Of a DNA stretch of 40,812 bases, positions 1 through 7,665 are shown piece after piece. A program made the position numbers and the translations under genes. The stretch is from Gemmatimonadota bacterium. GTDB lineage: Bacteria > Gemmatimonadota > Gemmatimonadetes > Longimicrobiales > Gaopeijiaceae. Every line of letters begins with the position of its first letter. Position 1 is the first letter of the stretch. A model generated the notes under the pieces. That model made no database searches. It was given only the letters and a program-made list of their open reading frames with translations, and had not been told where the DNA came from. The DNA is taken from the NCBI GenBank assembly GCA_002724575.1, contig PBPC01000007.1:51786-92597 (forward strand), written 5' to 3'.

Positions 1-1
1 C

Positions 2-403
2 CAGAATCACGGAGAACCCTCGGTTGAGCTTCCCCTCCTCGGTGCAGTCGCGGCCGGACTCCCGATCGAAGCCATAGCGGATAATGAAACCCTTACCGTG
101 CCACCGGATATGGTCCGGCAAAGAAAAGACAACTATGTGCTCCGGGTTGAGGGCAACTCGATGATTGAGGAGCAAATTCGAGATGGAGACTATATAGTCG
201 TGCAAGCGCAGCAGAGTGCTGAGGATGGACAAATGGTCGTAGCTCTTGTGTCGGGTGAATCTGCTACGGTAAAGAAGCTATACCGGGAGGATGGGAACCA
301 GATCCGGCTGCAGCCAGCGAATCAAACGATGGGCTCAATCATGGTGGATGCAGATGAAGTTCAGGTTCAAGGAGTGGTAGTCGGCGTCATCCGTAAGTAT
401 TGA
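2..403 (+). CDS. lexA: LexA repressor, C-terminal part (5' end outside window)
   Basis: SOS-response repressor and self-cleaving S24-family protease. Only the last 133 residues are present; the frame is open from base 2, so the N-terminal winged-helix DNA-binding domain lies upstream of the window. Visible hallmarks are the Ala-Gly autocleavage site (VAAGLP, visible residues 16-21), the catalytic serine in GNSM (Ser53) and the catalytic lysine in ATVKKL (Lys91). The Ser-Lys distance of 38 matches the family. The GTG at 98 is an internal valine codon, not the start. RecA-stimulated cleavage would release repression of DNA-repair genes. It converges on trpD with only 29 bases between the stops. 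No operator can be assessed because its promoter is outside. Confidence 0.95.
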   Translation, partial: QNHGEPSVELPLLGAVAAGLPIEAIADNETLTVPPDMVRQRKDNYVLRVEGNSMIEEQIRDGDYIVVQAQQSAEDGQMVVALVSGESATVKKLYREDGNQIRLQPANQTMGSIMVDADEVQVQGVVVGVIRKY

Positions 404-432
404 AGGCACCCTTTTGAGCTGACTTCCAACCC

Positions 433-1473
433 TCATCGCTGATTACTCGCCATCCTTAGGCGTTCTAGTGCATCAGAAGCGGCACCAGAATCGATACTAG
501 ATTCAGCAAGCCTGACGCCTTCTTGCAGTGAAGTTGATTGATCAGCCACCGCGATCGCTGCTGCTGCATTGACCACAACAGCCGTTCGCGCCCCACCCTC
601 TTGTCCCTCTAGAACCTGCTGGATAACCAGAGCGTTATGCTCGGGTTCACCACCAGCAAGAGACTCGGGAGCAGCCGGTTCGAGTCCCAGTTGCTCTGGT
701 GTCACATGGTATTCAAGTATTCCAGAATCTGACAACTCCGAAATATGCGTAACACCTGATGGACTGATTTCGTCCATGCCTGGATCACCATGCACGACGA
801 AAGCTCGTAAATGTCCAATTTCTTGCAGTCCTCTAGCCACGAGACCACGTATGCGCGGGTCAGAAACGCCCATGACCTGCCGGAGAGCTCCCGCTGGATT
901 GGTGAGAGGTCCGAGGACGTTCATGATGGTGGTGATTCCTAGTGCTCGACGGACCGGTGCAACGTGACGCATCGCAGGATGCAAGAGCGGGGCAAACATA
1001 AAGACGATTCCCACCTCTTCGAGGATTTCCCCCATCCTTTCAGGTGTGAGATCGATGTCCACTCCGAGTGCTTCGAGAACATCAGCGCTTCCACTTCGGG
1101 AAGTAAATGATCGATTGCCATGCTTTGCGATTGGAACACCTGCCCCTGCGGCAACTAATGCAGCTGCTGTAGAGATATTAAACGTAGTTACCTCTCCTCC
1201 ACCCGTACCTGCCGTATCAACTAATCTTTGAGGTTCTGATGAAAATACAGGCACCATGGCTTTACGAAGCGCGCGTACACCACCAGCAATCTCCGTATGC
1301 TTAGCGCCTTTTGTCCTTAATGCCGCCAAGAGACCTGCCATCTCAATCTCTGAGGCGGATCCATCCATAAATCGATCAAATGCCGCTTCAGACTCTGTCG
1401 CAGTTAGGCGTATCCCCTCAACAACCTTGCCTATAAGATCTACCAATCGGAGATCCACATCCTTTTCGGACAC
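433..1473 (-). CDS. trpD: Anthranilate phosphoribosyltransferase
   Basis: Second step of tryptophan synthesis: transfers the phosphoribosyl group of PRPP to anthranilate in the cytoplasm. The 346-residue length is normal. Seen in order: the glycine-rich PRPP loop DTAGTGGG (about 85-92), NIST, KHGNR, the anthranilate-site HPAMRH, NVLGPLTNP and GMDEIS. The start is GTG, preceded by a good ribosome binding site (AGGAG, 7 nt spacing). No other trp gene is adjacent, so it is probably a stand-alone copy; it is divergent from truA and convergent with lexA. No leader peptide or attenuator was seen in the 126-base upstream gap. Confidence 0.97.
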   Translation of the reverse strand: MSEKDVDLRLVDLIGKVVEGIRLTATESEAAFDRFMDGSASEIEMAGLLAALRTKGAKHTEIAGGVRALRKAMVPVFSSEPQRLVDTAGTGGGEVTTFNISTAAALVAAGAGVPIAKHGNRSFTSRSGSADVLEALGVDIDLTPERMGEILEEVGIVFMFAPLLHPAMRHVAPVRRALGITTIMNVLGPLTNPAGALRQVMGVSDPRIRGLVARGLQEIGHLRAFVVHGDPGMDEISPSGVTHISELSDSGILEYHVTPEQLGLEPAAPESLAGGEPEHNALVIQQVLEGQEGGARTAVVVNAAAAIAVADQSTSLQEGVRLAESSIDSGAASDALERLRMASNQR

Positions 1474-1495
1474 GCTAGTTCTCCTAAGTTCAGAT

Positions 1496-1501
1496 ACTAT
1501 A
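1496..1501 (-). promoter_or_regulatory. Candidate -10 box of trpD
   Basis: Reading on the minus strand, TATAGT (5 of 6 to TATAAT) lies in an AT-rich patch 22 bases upstream of the trpD GTG. Transcription would start near 1489, giving a short leader that just includes the AGGAG ribosome binding site (1481-1485). No convincing -35 box is visible at 16-18 nt, so this is tentative. Confidence 0.3.
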
Positions 1502-1565
1502 AATCGTATTAAAAATCCTAAGCATCATAGCGTCTTTGAGCTAATCCGATGGGCCTGGGAGAAGC

Positions 1566-1593
1566 TTGACATCAACCCCTTCGGATCTACCTT
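1566..1593 (+). promoter_or_regulatory. Candidate promoter of truA (possibly leaderless)
   Basis: A perfect -35 hexamer TTGACA (1566-1571) is followed after 16 bases by a weak -10 TACCTT (1588-1593, 3 of 6). If used, transcription would begin at about 1600, which is the GTG start of truA, so the message would be leaderless. This agrees with the absence of a ribosome binding site before that GTG. The weak -10 makes it tentative. Confidence 0.25.
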
Positions 1594-1599
1594 CCTGCG

Positions 1600-2415
1600 G
1601 TGGAATCCCCGCAAGATGTACGACTACGTCTCACCGTCCATTACGACGGATCCGCGTTCCACGGCTGGCAGTATCAACCAGACCGTAGAACTATTCAAGG
1701 GGAACTCATATCAGCGCTGAGCACCCTTGCTGACAAGCCGATTTCTGTCATGGGATCCGGCCGCACTGATGCTGGAGTGCATGCAACCGGACAAGTCGCT
1801 TGCGCAGACATGCCTAGTTCATGGACTCCTGAAAGCCTTCGTAGATCGCTTAATGCTATCCTGCCACCAGAGATCTGGATTCAGTCTTCAAGTATTGCTC
1901 ATCCGGACTTCCATCCTAGGTACGGTGCGATAGCCCGAACCTATCAGTACCAGGTCGGGACTGAACCGAAAGCACGTTCTCCGTTTCATGCACGAACCTG
2001 TTGGACACTTGAAGGTCAACTTGACTATGAACTCCTAAAATTCGGAGCAAGCGAACTTGTGGGGGAACACTCTTTCAAAGCATTCGCGAAGTCAGGGCAA
2101 CCTGAGCGGGGTTATCTCTGCAGCATATCTCAGGCTCAGTGGAGTCATTCGGACCTTGGTTTCTGCTTTGAAATAACCGCCAACCGCTATCTTCATCACA
2201 TGGTAAGGTACTTGGTCGGAACCATGGTTGATATCGCTCGAGTAAAACGGCAAAAGAATGACCTCCGAAGACTTCTCTCTGCTGAGCCAGACCTTACCAC
2301 ATCAGCACCCGCACCACCACAAGGATTGTTCTTGGTAAATGTGCAGTACCCCGAGCATATTGAATTTTCCCAAATTCCTCCCTCAGCCTCCTCAAAGAGC
2401 ATAGCTAACGTATGA
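1600..2415 (+). CDS. truA: tRNA pseudouridine(38-40) synthase TruA
   Basis: Converts uridines 38-40 of the tRNA anticodon arm to pseudouridine. The protein is 271 residues, the usual size. The catalytic aspartate is Asp57 in GRTDAGVHA; other TruA signatures are YDGSAFHGWQ near the N-terminus, RTYQY, and NRYLHHMVRYLVG near residue 200. The GTG at 1600 is the only standard start between the in-frame stop at 1567 and the conserved core, and it has no obvious Shine-Dalgarno. The last four bases overlap the start of the transaldolase gene (ATGA). First gene of a long plus-strand run. Confidence 0.96.
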   Translation: MESPQDVRLRLTVHYDGSAFHGWQYQPDRRTIQGELISALSTLADKPISVMGSGRTDAGVHATGQVACADMPSSWTPESLRRSLNAILPPEIWIQSSSIAHPDFHPRYGAIARTYQYQVGTEPKARSPFHARTCWTLEGQLDYELLKFGASELVGEHSFKAFAKSGQPERGYLCSISQAQWSHSDLGFCFEITANRYLHHMVRYLVGTMVDIARVKRQKNDLRRLLSAEPDLTTSAPAPPQGLFLVNVQYPEHIEFSQIPPSASSKSIANV

Positions 2416-3068
2416 AAATTTTCTTGGACACTGCTGATATCGGAGAAATCCGCCGGGCATCAGATGCCGGGCTTATCGATGGAATCACGACAAATCCTTC
2501 CCTTATCTCTAAGGTCGCTGGGAGCCGGGATCCGAAGGAGATTTATCTTGAGATCTGCGAGATTGTGGATGGACCTATCAGCCTAGAAGTCGTTGCGATT
2601 GAGCGTACGAAAATGGTTGAAGAAGGCAGAAAGCTTGCCGAAATTCATGAAAATGCCGTGGTGAAGGTCCCACTCACTGAGGACGGACTGAAGGCTTGTC
2701 GTGAACTCGTCGACAGCGGGATTCCCGTGAATGTTACGCTATGTTTCTCTGTCTCACAGGCGTTATTAGCCGCCAAGGCAGGTGCGACCTACATATCTCC
2801 ATTTGTCGGTCGAATTGACGATATCTCTGGGGAAGGCATGCAGATCATCCATCAAATCCGTCAGGTCTATGACCGCTACGGTTATTCTACGGAGATTCTC
2901 TCAGCTTCCATCAGGCACCCTCTCCATGTTGTAGAATCGATGATGCTTGGTGCTGATTGCTGCACAATTCCGCCAAAAGTCTTGTGGCAGTTGGCCAAGC
3001 ATCCTCTGACAGACAGTGGGTTAGAAGCTTTTCTGGCAGACTGGGACACATTGGGAGTTGAACTCTAA
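2412..3068 (+). CDS. tal: Small transaldolase (TalC/FSA family)
   Basis: Pentose-phosphate enzyme that moves a dihydroxyacetone unit between sugar phosphates by Schiff-base chemistry. It belongs to the short, roughly 220-residue TalC/MipB family (218 aa here). The Schiff-base lysine is Lys85 in VVKVPLT. Two positions that separate true transaldolases from fructose-6-phosphate aldolase (FSA) are readable: residue 59 is Glu (FSA has Gln) and residue 131 is Phe in SPFVGR (FSA has Tyr). Both favour transaldolase activity; this is an inference from family knowledge. Also seen: DTADI at the start and TTNPSL (26-31). Start overlaps the truA stop by 4 bases. Confidence 0.93.
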   Translation: MKIFLDTADIGEIRRASDAGLIDGITTNPSLISKVAGSRDPKEIYLEICEIVDGPISLEVVAIERTKMVEEGRKLAEIHENAVVKVPLTEDGLKACRELVDSGIPVNVTLCFSVSQALLAAKAGATYISPFVGRIDDISGEGMQIIHQIRQVYDRYGYSTEILSASIRHPLHVVESMMLGADCCTIPPKVLWQLAKHPLTDSGLEAFLADWDTLGVEL

Positions 3069-3118
3069 GTGTGGAGGTTAACTCCGGATTGGATTCGGTA
3101 CAGGGAGGACGTGGAGGC

Positions 3119-4621
3119 GTGAAAATCGTAAGGGGTTGGTCAGTAAGAGGATTCAGTATTCAGTGGGTACCCGTTCTACTCCTGATCGCGTGTGCTCCCA
3201 AAAATGATGGCGATGAAGTGCCTTATGTTGGGTTGGACACTTTACCGATAGTTACTGAACTGACCTCAGTACCTACCCAATTAGAAGTCGTCAGTGAGCC
3301 AAACGAAGAGCACGCTGAGTTCAGTACAGACCAACTCTCCCAAAGTCGGAATACAGCGATCGTTCAAGCCGCGAACCGTGTCGCTCCGGCTGTCGTGAGT
3401 ATTAGCGTGATTCGCACCGGAAGGACAAGAACCACATCGATGTGGGAGAGTTTCTTCATGCCACCTCAAAGGAGAAGCGCAGGCTTTGGGTCGGGTGTGA
3501 TCGTGCGCAGTGATGGTATTGTGATAACTAATGACCATGTAATCGCAGATGCTGAACAGATTCGGGTGACCCTTCCAGGCGGAGGCGATTTTGACGCCGA
3601 ATTGATCGGTACTGACCCACTCGCTGATATCGCAGTGCTAGTTATAGAAGGAAAAGATCTACCGGTTGCTCCAATAGGGACCGTTGAGGGACTCATGATT
3701 GGGGAATGGGCTCTCGCGATTGGAAATCCACTCGGGATACAGGCTGCAGACACTGAACCAACAGTCACTGCTGGGGTGATTTCCGCGGTAAACCGCAATA
3801 TCGTGCCGTCTACATATGGAGAATCAGAAAATAGTGAAGGATTCTACCTTGGCATGATTCAGACAGACGCCTCTATTAATCCCGGTAACTCAGGTGGGCC
3901 ACTGGTTAATGCAGTCGGTGAAGTCATCGGAATCAATACCTCAATTATATCTCGCAGCGGTGGCAGCGAGGGTTTAGGTTTTGCGATTCCAATTGATCGA
4001 GCATTGAAGATCACTGACGACTTACTGAGCCTAGGAGAGGTTCAACGAGCCTGGGTGGGGCTCGAGGTAGAACCGGTGGAGGCCGATGCCTGGGGTCGTA
4101 CACGAGGAGTCCGCATTTCGAGGGTTGCCCCAGGATCCCCCGGTGATAGAGCTACACTGGAGCCCGGAGATCGACTTCTTAGAGTCAATGGTCGAGCACT
4201 TACAGGCCCACTGGACTTCGAAGGAGCTCTGTTAGAGCTCCGTTCTGGGGATCGCCTAGAAATTCTAGTGGACGGACGATCTCAATCGATCTTTTTGGAA
4301 GCTGAGCAGTTTCCATCGATCACTGCTGAACGTGTTACAGTATTGCGGGATCTCGAACTCGTGACGGTCACCCCTGAGATCAGAGGGGAGCAGGACATTA
4401 GTAGTGAACAAGGGGCATTAGTGACGGAAGTCTCCGACCAATTATCGCGTCAACTTGGTATTATGGTCGGCGACGTAATCATCGGTATTGATCAGATTGT
4501 CGTCGCAAGTGCGGATCAGGTTGCCTCTATATTCGATTCTTTGGGAGGGAGTGGGAGAATCACGTTGCATTTTGAGCGTAATCGAGGCTACAACATGCGT
4601 CAGTTCTACTGGAGACGATAA
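3119..4621 (+). CDS. HtrA/DegP-type serine protease, predicted lipoprotein
   Basis: Envelope quality-control protease/chaperone of family S1C. With the GTG at 3119 the protein is 500 residues. The trypsin-like domain carries His140 (TNDHV), Asp170 (LADIAV) and Ser258 (GNSGGP). Two PDZ domains follow (about 310-395 and 410-495). The start is chosen because GGGAGG about 10 bases upstream fits a ribosome binding site and because it yields a lipoprotein signal: basic N-terminus, hydrophobic VPVLLLIA, then Cys25. Residue +2 is Ala, which would suggest outer-membrane sorting if the E. coli rule applies. An in-frame GTG at 3071 would add 16 residues. The gap to purB is 2 bases. Confidence 0.94.
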   Translation: MKIVRGWSVRGFSIQWVPVLLLIACAPKNDGDEVPYVGLDTLPIVTELTSVPTQLEVVSEPNEEHAEFSTDQLSQSRNTAIVQAANRVAPAVVSISVIRTGRTRTTSMWESFFMPPQRRSAGFGSGVIVRSDGIVITNDHVIADAEQIRVTLPGGGDFDAELIGTDPLADIAVLVIEGKDLPVAPIGTVEGLMIGEWALAIGNPLGIQAADTEPTVTAGVISAVNRNIVPSTYGESENSEGFYLGMIQTDASINPGNSGGPLVNAVGEVIGINTSIISRSGGSEGLGFAIPIDRALKITDDLLSLGEVQRAWVGLEVEPVEADAWGRTRGVRISRVAPGSPGDRATLEPGDRLLRVNGRALTGPLDFEGALLELRSGDRLEILVDGRSQSIFLEAEQFPSITAERVTVLRDLELVTVTPEIRGEQDISSEQGALVTEVSDQLSRQLGIMVGDVIIGIDQIVVASADQVASIFDSLGGSGRITLHFERNRGYNMRQFYWRR

Positions 4622-4623
4622 GC

Positions 4624-6066
4624 TTGAATAGTATGGACCGTTATATACACCCCCTTGCGGACCGATACGCTTCCAAACAGATGCAAGAAATTTTCTCGCC
4701 AATGAGAAAGTTCGGTACTTGGCGTCGACTTTGGTTGGCACTCGCAGAATCACAGGCTGAGTTGGGCCTGGAGATTCCCGAAGAGGCGCTGAGCCAGATG
4801 CGCGAGACACTGGATAAGATCAACCTAGAATCAGCAGCTGATTATGAGCGCCGGTTCCGTCACGACGTCATGGCACATGTGCACCTCTTTGGAGATGCTG
4901 CACCCTCAGCCAAAGCTGTGATTCACCTAGGAGCTACGAGTGCTTTCATCGGTGACAATACAGACCTAATTCTCCACCGGGAAGCACTGACACTGACTTT
5001 GAAGCGGGTGGTAAGATGCATATCGGCACTTGCAGTTTTCGCTGAAGAATATGCCTCCCTTCCCACTCTGGCCTACACACACTTCCAGCCCGCTCAACCC
5101 ACAACAGTTGGTAAAAGAGCAACTCTCTGGGCCCAAGATTTACTGCTAGATCTCGAAGAGCTTGAATACCGAATCTCATCGCTCCGATTCAGGGGTATTC
5201 GGGGAACGACGGGTACACAGGCTTCCTTTCTAGAGCTGTTCGATGGGGATCACGGTAAAGTTGATGCGTTAGACTCGGCAGTTGGGCTGCGTATGGGCTT
5301 CGAAAACAGCTACTCGCTGAGTGGTCAAACTTACCCTCGGAAAGTGGACTTCGCTGTTCAAAGCACTTTGGCTGGAATCGCCGCTTCATTGTCGAAGGTT
5401 GGTCATGACTGGAGGATTCTGGCTCACCTAAGGGAGGTGGAAGAACCATTTGAATCCGAACAAATTGGCTCATCTGCGATGCCTTATAAACGGAATCCGA
5501 TGAGGGCAGAGAGAATCTGTGCACTTGCCCGTCATGTGATTGTACTAGCGCAGGATCCCGCCTTTACCGCTGCTACCCAGTGGCTTGAGCGTACACTCGA
5601 TGATTCAGCCAACCGACGCGTTTCAATACCGGATGCCTTCCTAGCACTTGATGGGTGCTTAGTCCTTGCTGAGAACGTGGCGAAAGGATTGATCGTCAAT
5701 CCAGCAGTGGTCGAAAAAAATCTCGCAGAACACCTTCCCTTCATGGCGACAGAAACGATCTTGATGCACGCAACAGCACGTGGTGGGGATCGGCAAGACC
5801 TGCACGAACGCATTCGTAAACACTCGATCGCTGCAGCCACAAGGTTAAAGGGAGGTAGTAGTGAATCCGATCTTATCCAACGTATCGCGGAGGACAAAGC
5901 CTTTGATATCAATGCGGAAGAGTTGGAGGACCTAGTTAATCCGAACCGCTTCGTTGGTCGAGCTCCCGAACAGGTAGCACAATTTCTCCTCGAACAGGTG
6001 ACACCCATGCTGAAACGACTTGGTAAGAACGCCGAAGAACTACAATCAACCGAATTACATGTTTAA
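4624..6066 (+). CDS. purB: Adenylosuccinate lyase
   Basis: Fumarase-superfamily lyase acting twice in purine synthesis: SAICAR to AICAR plus fumarate, and adenylosuccinate to AMP plus fumarate. At 480 residues it is typical. Visible: HLGATSAFIGDN, THFQPAQPTT, and the superfamily signature GSSAMPYKRNP at 282-292 with the mobile-loop catalytic serine. Start choice: TTG at 4624 has GGAG nine bases upstream; the ATG at 4633 (three codons in) lacks a properly spaced site, so TTG is preferred but not certain. The 3' end overlaps purC by 8 bases. Confidence 0.96.
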   Translation: MNSMDRYIHPLADRYASKQMQEIFSPMRKFGTWRRLWLALAESQAELGLEIPEEALSQMRETLDKINLESAADYERRFRHDVMAHVHLFGDAAPSAKAVIHLGATSAFIGDNTDLILHREALTLTLKRVVRCISALAVFAEEYASLPTLAYTHFQPAQPTTVGKRATLWAQDLLLDLEELEYRISSLRFRGIRGTTGTQASFLELFDGDHGKVDALDSAVGLRMGFENSYSLSGQTYPRKVDFAVQSTLAGIAASLSKVGHDWRILAHLREVEEPFESEQIGSSAMPYKRNPMRAERICALARHVIVLAQDPAFTAATQWLERTLDDSANRRVSIPDAFLALDGCLVLAENVAKGLIVNPAVVEKNLAEHLPFMATETILMHATARGGDRQDLHERIRKHSIAAATRLKGGSSESDLIQRIAEDKAFDINAEELEDLVNPNRFVGRAPEQVAQFLLEQVTPMLKRLGKNAEELQSTELHV

Positions 6067-7006
6067 CGACTCGCCCATTCTAGAATCGCAACTGGATCTG
6101 CCATTAATTCATCGTGGAAAAGTCCGTGATGTCTACGAAGTAGATGATAAAACCCTATTGATGGTAGCCAGCGACCGCGTGAGTGCCTTCGACGTAGTCC
6201 TACCCCAACCTATTCCTAACAAAGGAGAGGTATTAACTCAGATTACAGCATGGTGGCTCAAGCAACTTGAAGACCATTTAGAGCATCACTTGATTGCGGT
6301 TGACCCTGATGCAATTGTGACACGCCATCCCGATCTCGCTGCGACTCGTCCCATGTGGGAGAAGAGGTCGATGCTGGTCACCCGCACAAAACCAGTCCTC
6401 GTCGAGTGCATTATCAGAGGGTATATCACTGGTTCAGCATGGAAGGAGTACCGGAACAATGGCACTTTGGCTAATGAGCCTCTACCCACTGGACTAAGAG
6501 AAAGCGAACAGCTTGAGCCCGCTATTTTTTCACCGTCAACAAAGGCAGAACAAGGCGAACATGACGAAAACATCACCTATGGTCAGGTGGTTGACCTTCT
6601 AGGCCCTGATTTGTCTAGTCGGCTGCGTGAGCTTTCGCTTGAGACTTATCAGTTCGGAAGACAAGTAGCTGAAGGCGCCGGTATCATCTTGGCAGACACT
6701 AAGTTTGAATTCGGAATAGATCACTCTGGCAAACTACTTTTGATCGACGAGGTACTTACACCAGATTCCTCAAGGTTTTGGCCTAAGGAAAGCTATGAAA
6801 TTGGTCGTGGCCAACCCTCCCTCGATAAGCAACCAATTCGGGACTGGCTTGCTGCACTTTCAGACTGGGACAAATCACCACCACCACCCGATCTTCCAGA
6901 TGAAGTAGTTCAGGCAGCCGCTGCTCGCTATCAAGATATTTTCCAAAGACTCACCGGCATTCCATTGGCCAATTTTCAGCCACCTCATTTCAGTGAACCC
7001 CGGTGA
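6059..7006 (+). CDS. purC: Phosphoribosylaminoimidazole-succinocarboxamide synthase
   Basis: ATP-dependent ligase joining aspartate to CAIR to make SAICAR, the substrate of PurB. The ATG at 6059, overlapping the purB stop, gives 315 residues, the longer class of SAICAR synthetase. Motifs in order: GKVRDVYEV, MVASDRVSAFDV, IPNKG, LTQITAWW, ECIIRGYITGSAWKEY, DTKFEFG and LIDEVLTPDSSRFW, which cover the nucleotide and CAIR sites. An upstream in-frame GTG (6020) would run through purB and add 13 unconserved residues, so it is rejected. Its stop overlaps the psd start by 4 bases (GTGA). Confidence 0.97.
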   Translation: MFNDSPILESQLDLPLIHRGKVRDVYEVDDKTLLMVASDRVSAFDVVLPQPIPNKGEVLTQITAWWLKQLEDHLEHHLIAVDPDAIVTRHPDLAATRPMWEKRSMLVTRTKPVLVECIIRGYITGSAWKEYRNNGTLANEPLPTGLRESEQLEPAIFSPSTKAEQGEHDENITYGQVVDLLGPDLSSRLRELSLETYQFGRQVAEGAGIILADTKFEFGIDHSGKLLLIDEVLTPDSSRFWPKESYEIGRGQPSLDKQPIRDWLAALSDWDKSPPPPDLPDEVVQAAAARYQDIFQRLTGIPLANFQPPHFSEPR

Positions 7007-7665
7007 GGCTAGCCCCTGAAGGTTACCCTTTCATAGTTGGTCTGGCGTTGATAGCGATGGCTACCTGGATTACTGCTATCACAGGCTTTGGTGGAGGGGT
7101 GACCCTAGTCATAGCGGCACTCTTCACGGTCTTCACCATTTTTAACCTCTGGTTTTTCAGGGATCCGAAACGCCTCCATCCTACTGGAGCTGGATTGGTA
7201 CTCGCCCCCGCTGAGGGCCGGGTGATTGATATATCTGAGGTTGGAGAACCTTCATTTGTGGGGCAAGCAAGGAAAATCTCCATCTTCCTAAGCATATTTG
7301 ACGTTCATATTCAGCGAGCTCCTGTGGAGGGAGTAGTTAACCACCGTGAGTACCGTCCGGGTGCGTATAGGGTGGCCTGGGCAGATAAAGCGTCAGAGGA
7401 GAACGAACAAGCCTCAGTTGGGATCACAACAGAGATGGGTAATGTTCTAGTCCGTCAGATAGCGGGCCTAGTAGCTAGGCGCATCATAACATACCCGTCA
7501 GAAGGAGACCGTTTGGAGCGTGGCCAAAAAATCGGACTTATCCGGTTTGGCTCTCGCGTCGACCTATTTCTCCCACTTGATTGGGAGATAATATGCTCTG
7601 TGGGGGACCGGGCTCGAGTGGGCTCTTCAGTTCTAGCTCGACATCCAGTAGAGGCTGTCGGATGA
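7003..7665 (+). CDS. psd: Phosphatidylserine decarboxylase, short proenzyme
   Basis: Makes phosphatidylethanolamine from phosphatidylserine. It is the short (220 aa) class. Two N-terminal membrane segments (about 9-28 and 32-50) are followed by FFRDP, APAEGRV, the FLSIFDVHIQRAPV block and RFGSRVDLFLP. Self-cleavage is expected between Gly183 and Ser184, converting Ser184 to the pyruvoyl cofactor and giving a small C-terminal alpha chain. The start is GTG in the purC stop overlap; the stop overlaps the pssA start. Placement directly before pssA supports the pathway assignment, though both sit inside a purine cluster. Confidence 0.95.
   Translation: MRLAPEGYPFIVGLALIAMATWITAITGFGGGVTLVIAALFTVFTIFNLWFFRDPKRLHPTGAGLVLAPAEGRVIDISEVGEPSFVGQARKISIFLSIFDVHIQRAPVEGVVNHREYRPGAYRVAWADKASEENEQASVGITTEMGNVLVRQIAGLVARRIITYPSEGDRLERGQKIGLIRFGSRVDLFLPLDWEIICSVGDRARVGSSVLARHPVEAVG

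Noticed and set aside
1256-1720. 154-codon plus-strand open frame spanning the trpD-truA gap
   Set aside because: It runs antisense to trpD and then out of frame into truA; no conserved features in the product.
5532-6008. 158-codon minus-strand open frame inside purB
   Set aside because: Antisense shadow with no family features, fully overlapped by purB.
7581-7661. Upstream in-frame extension of pssA
   Set aside because: Lies within psd and encodes a Ser/Gly-rich stretch unlike the family; the ATG at 7662 forms a standard overlap.
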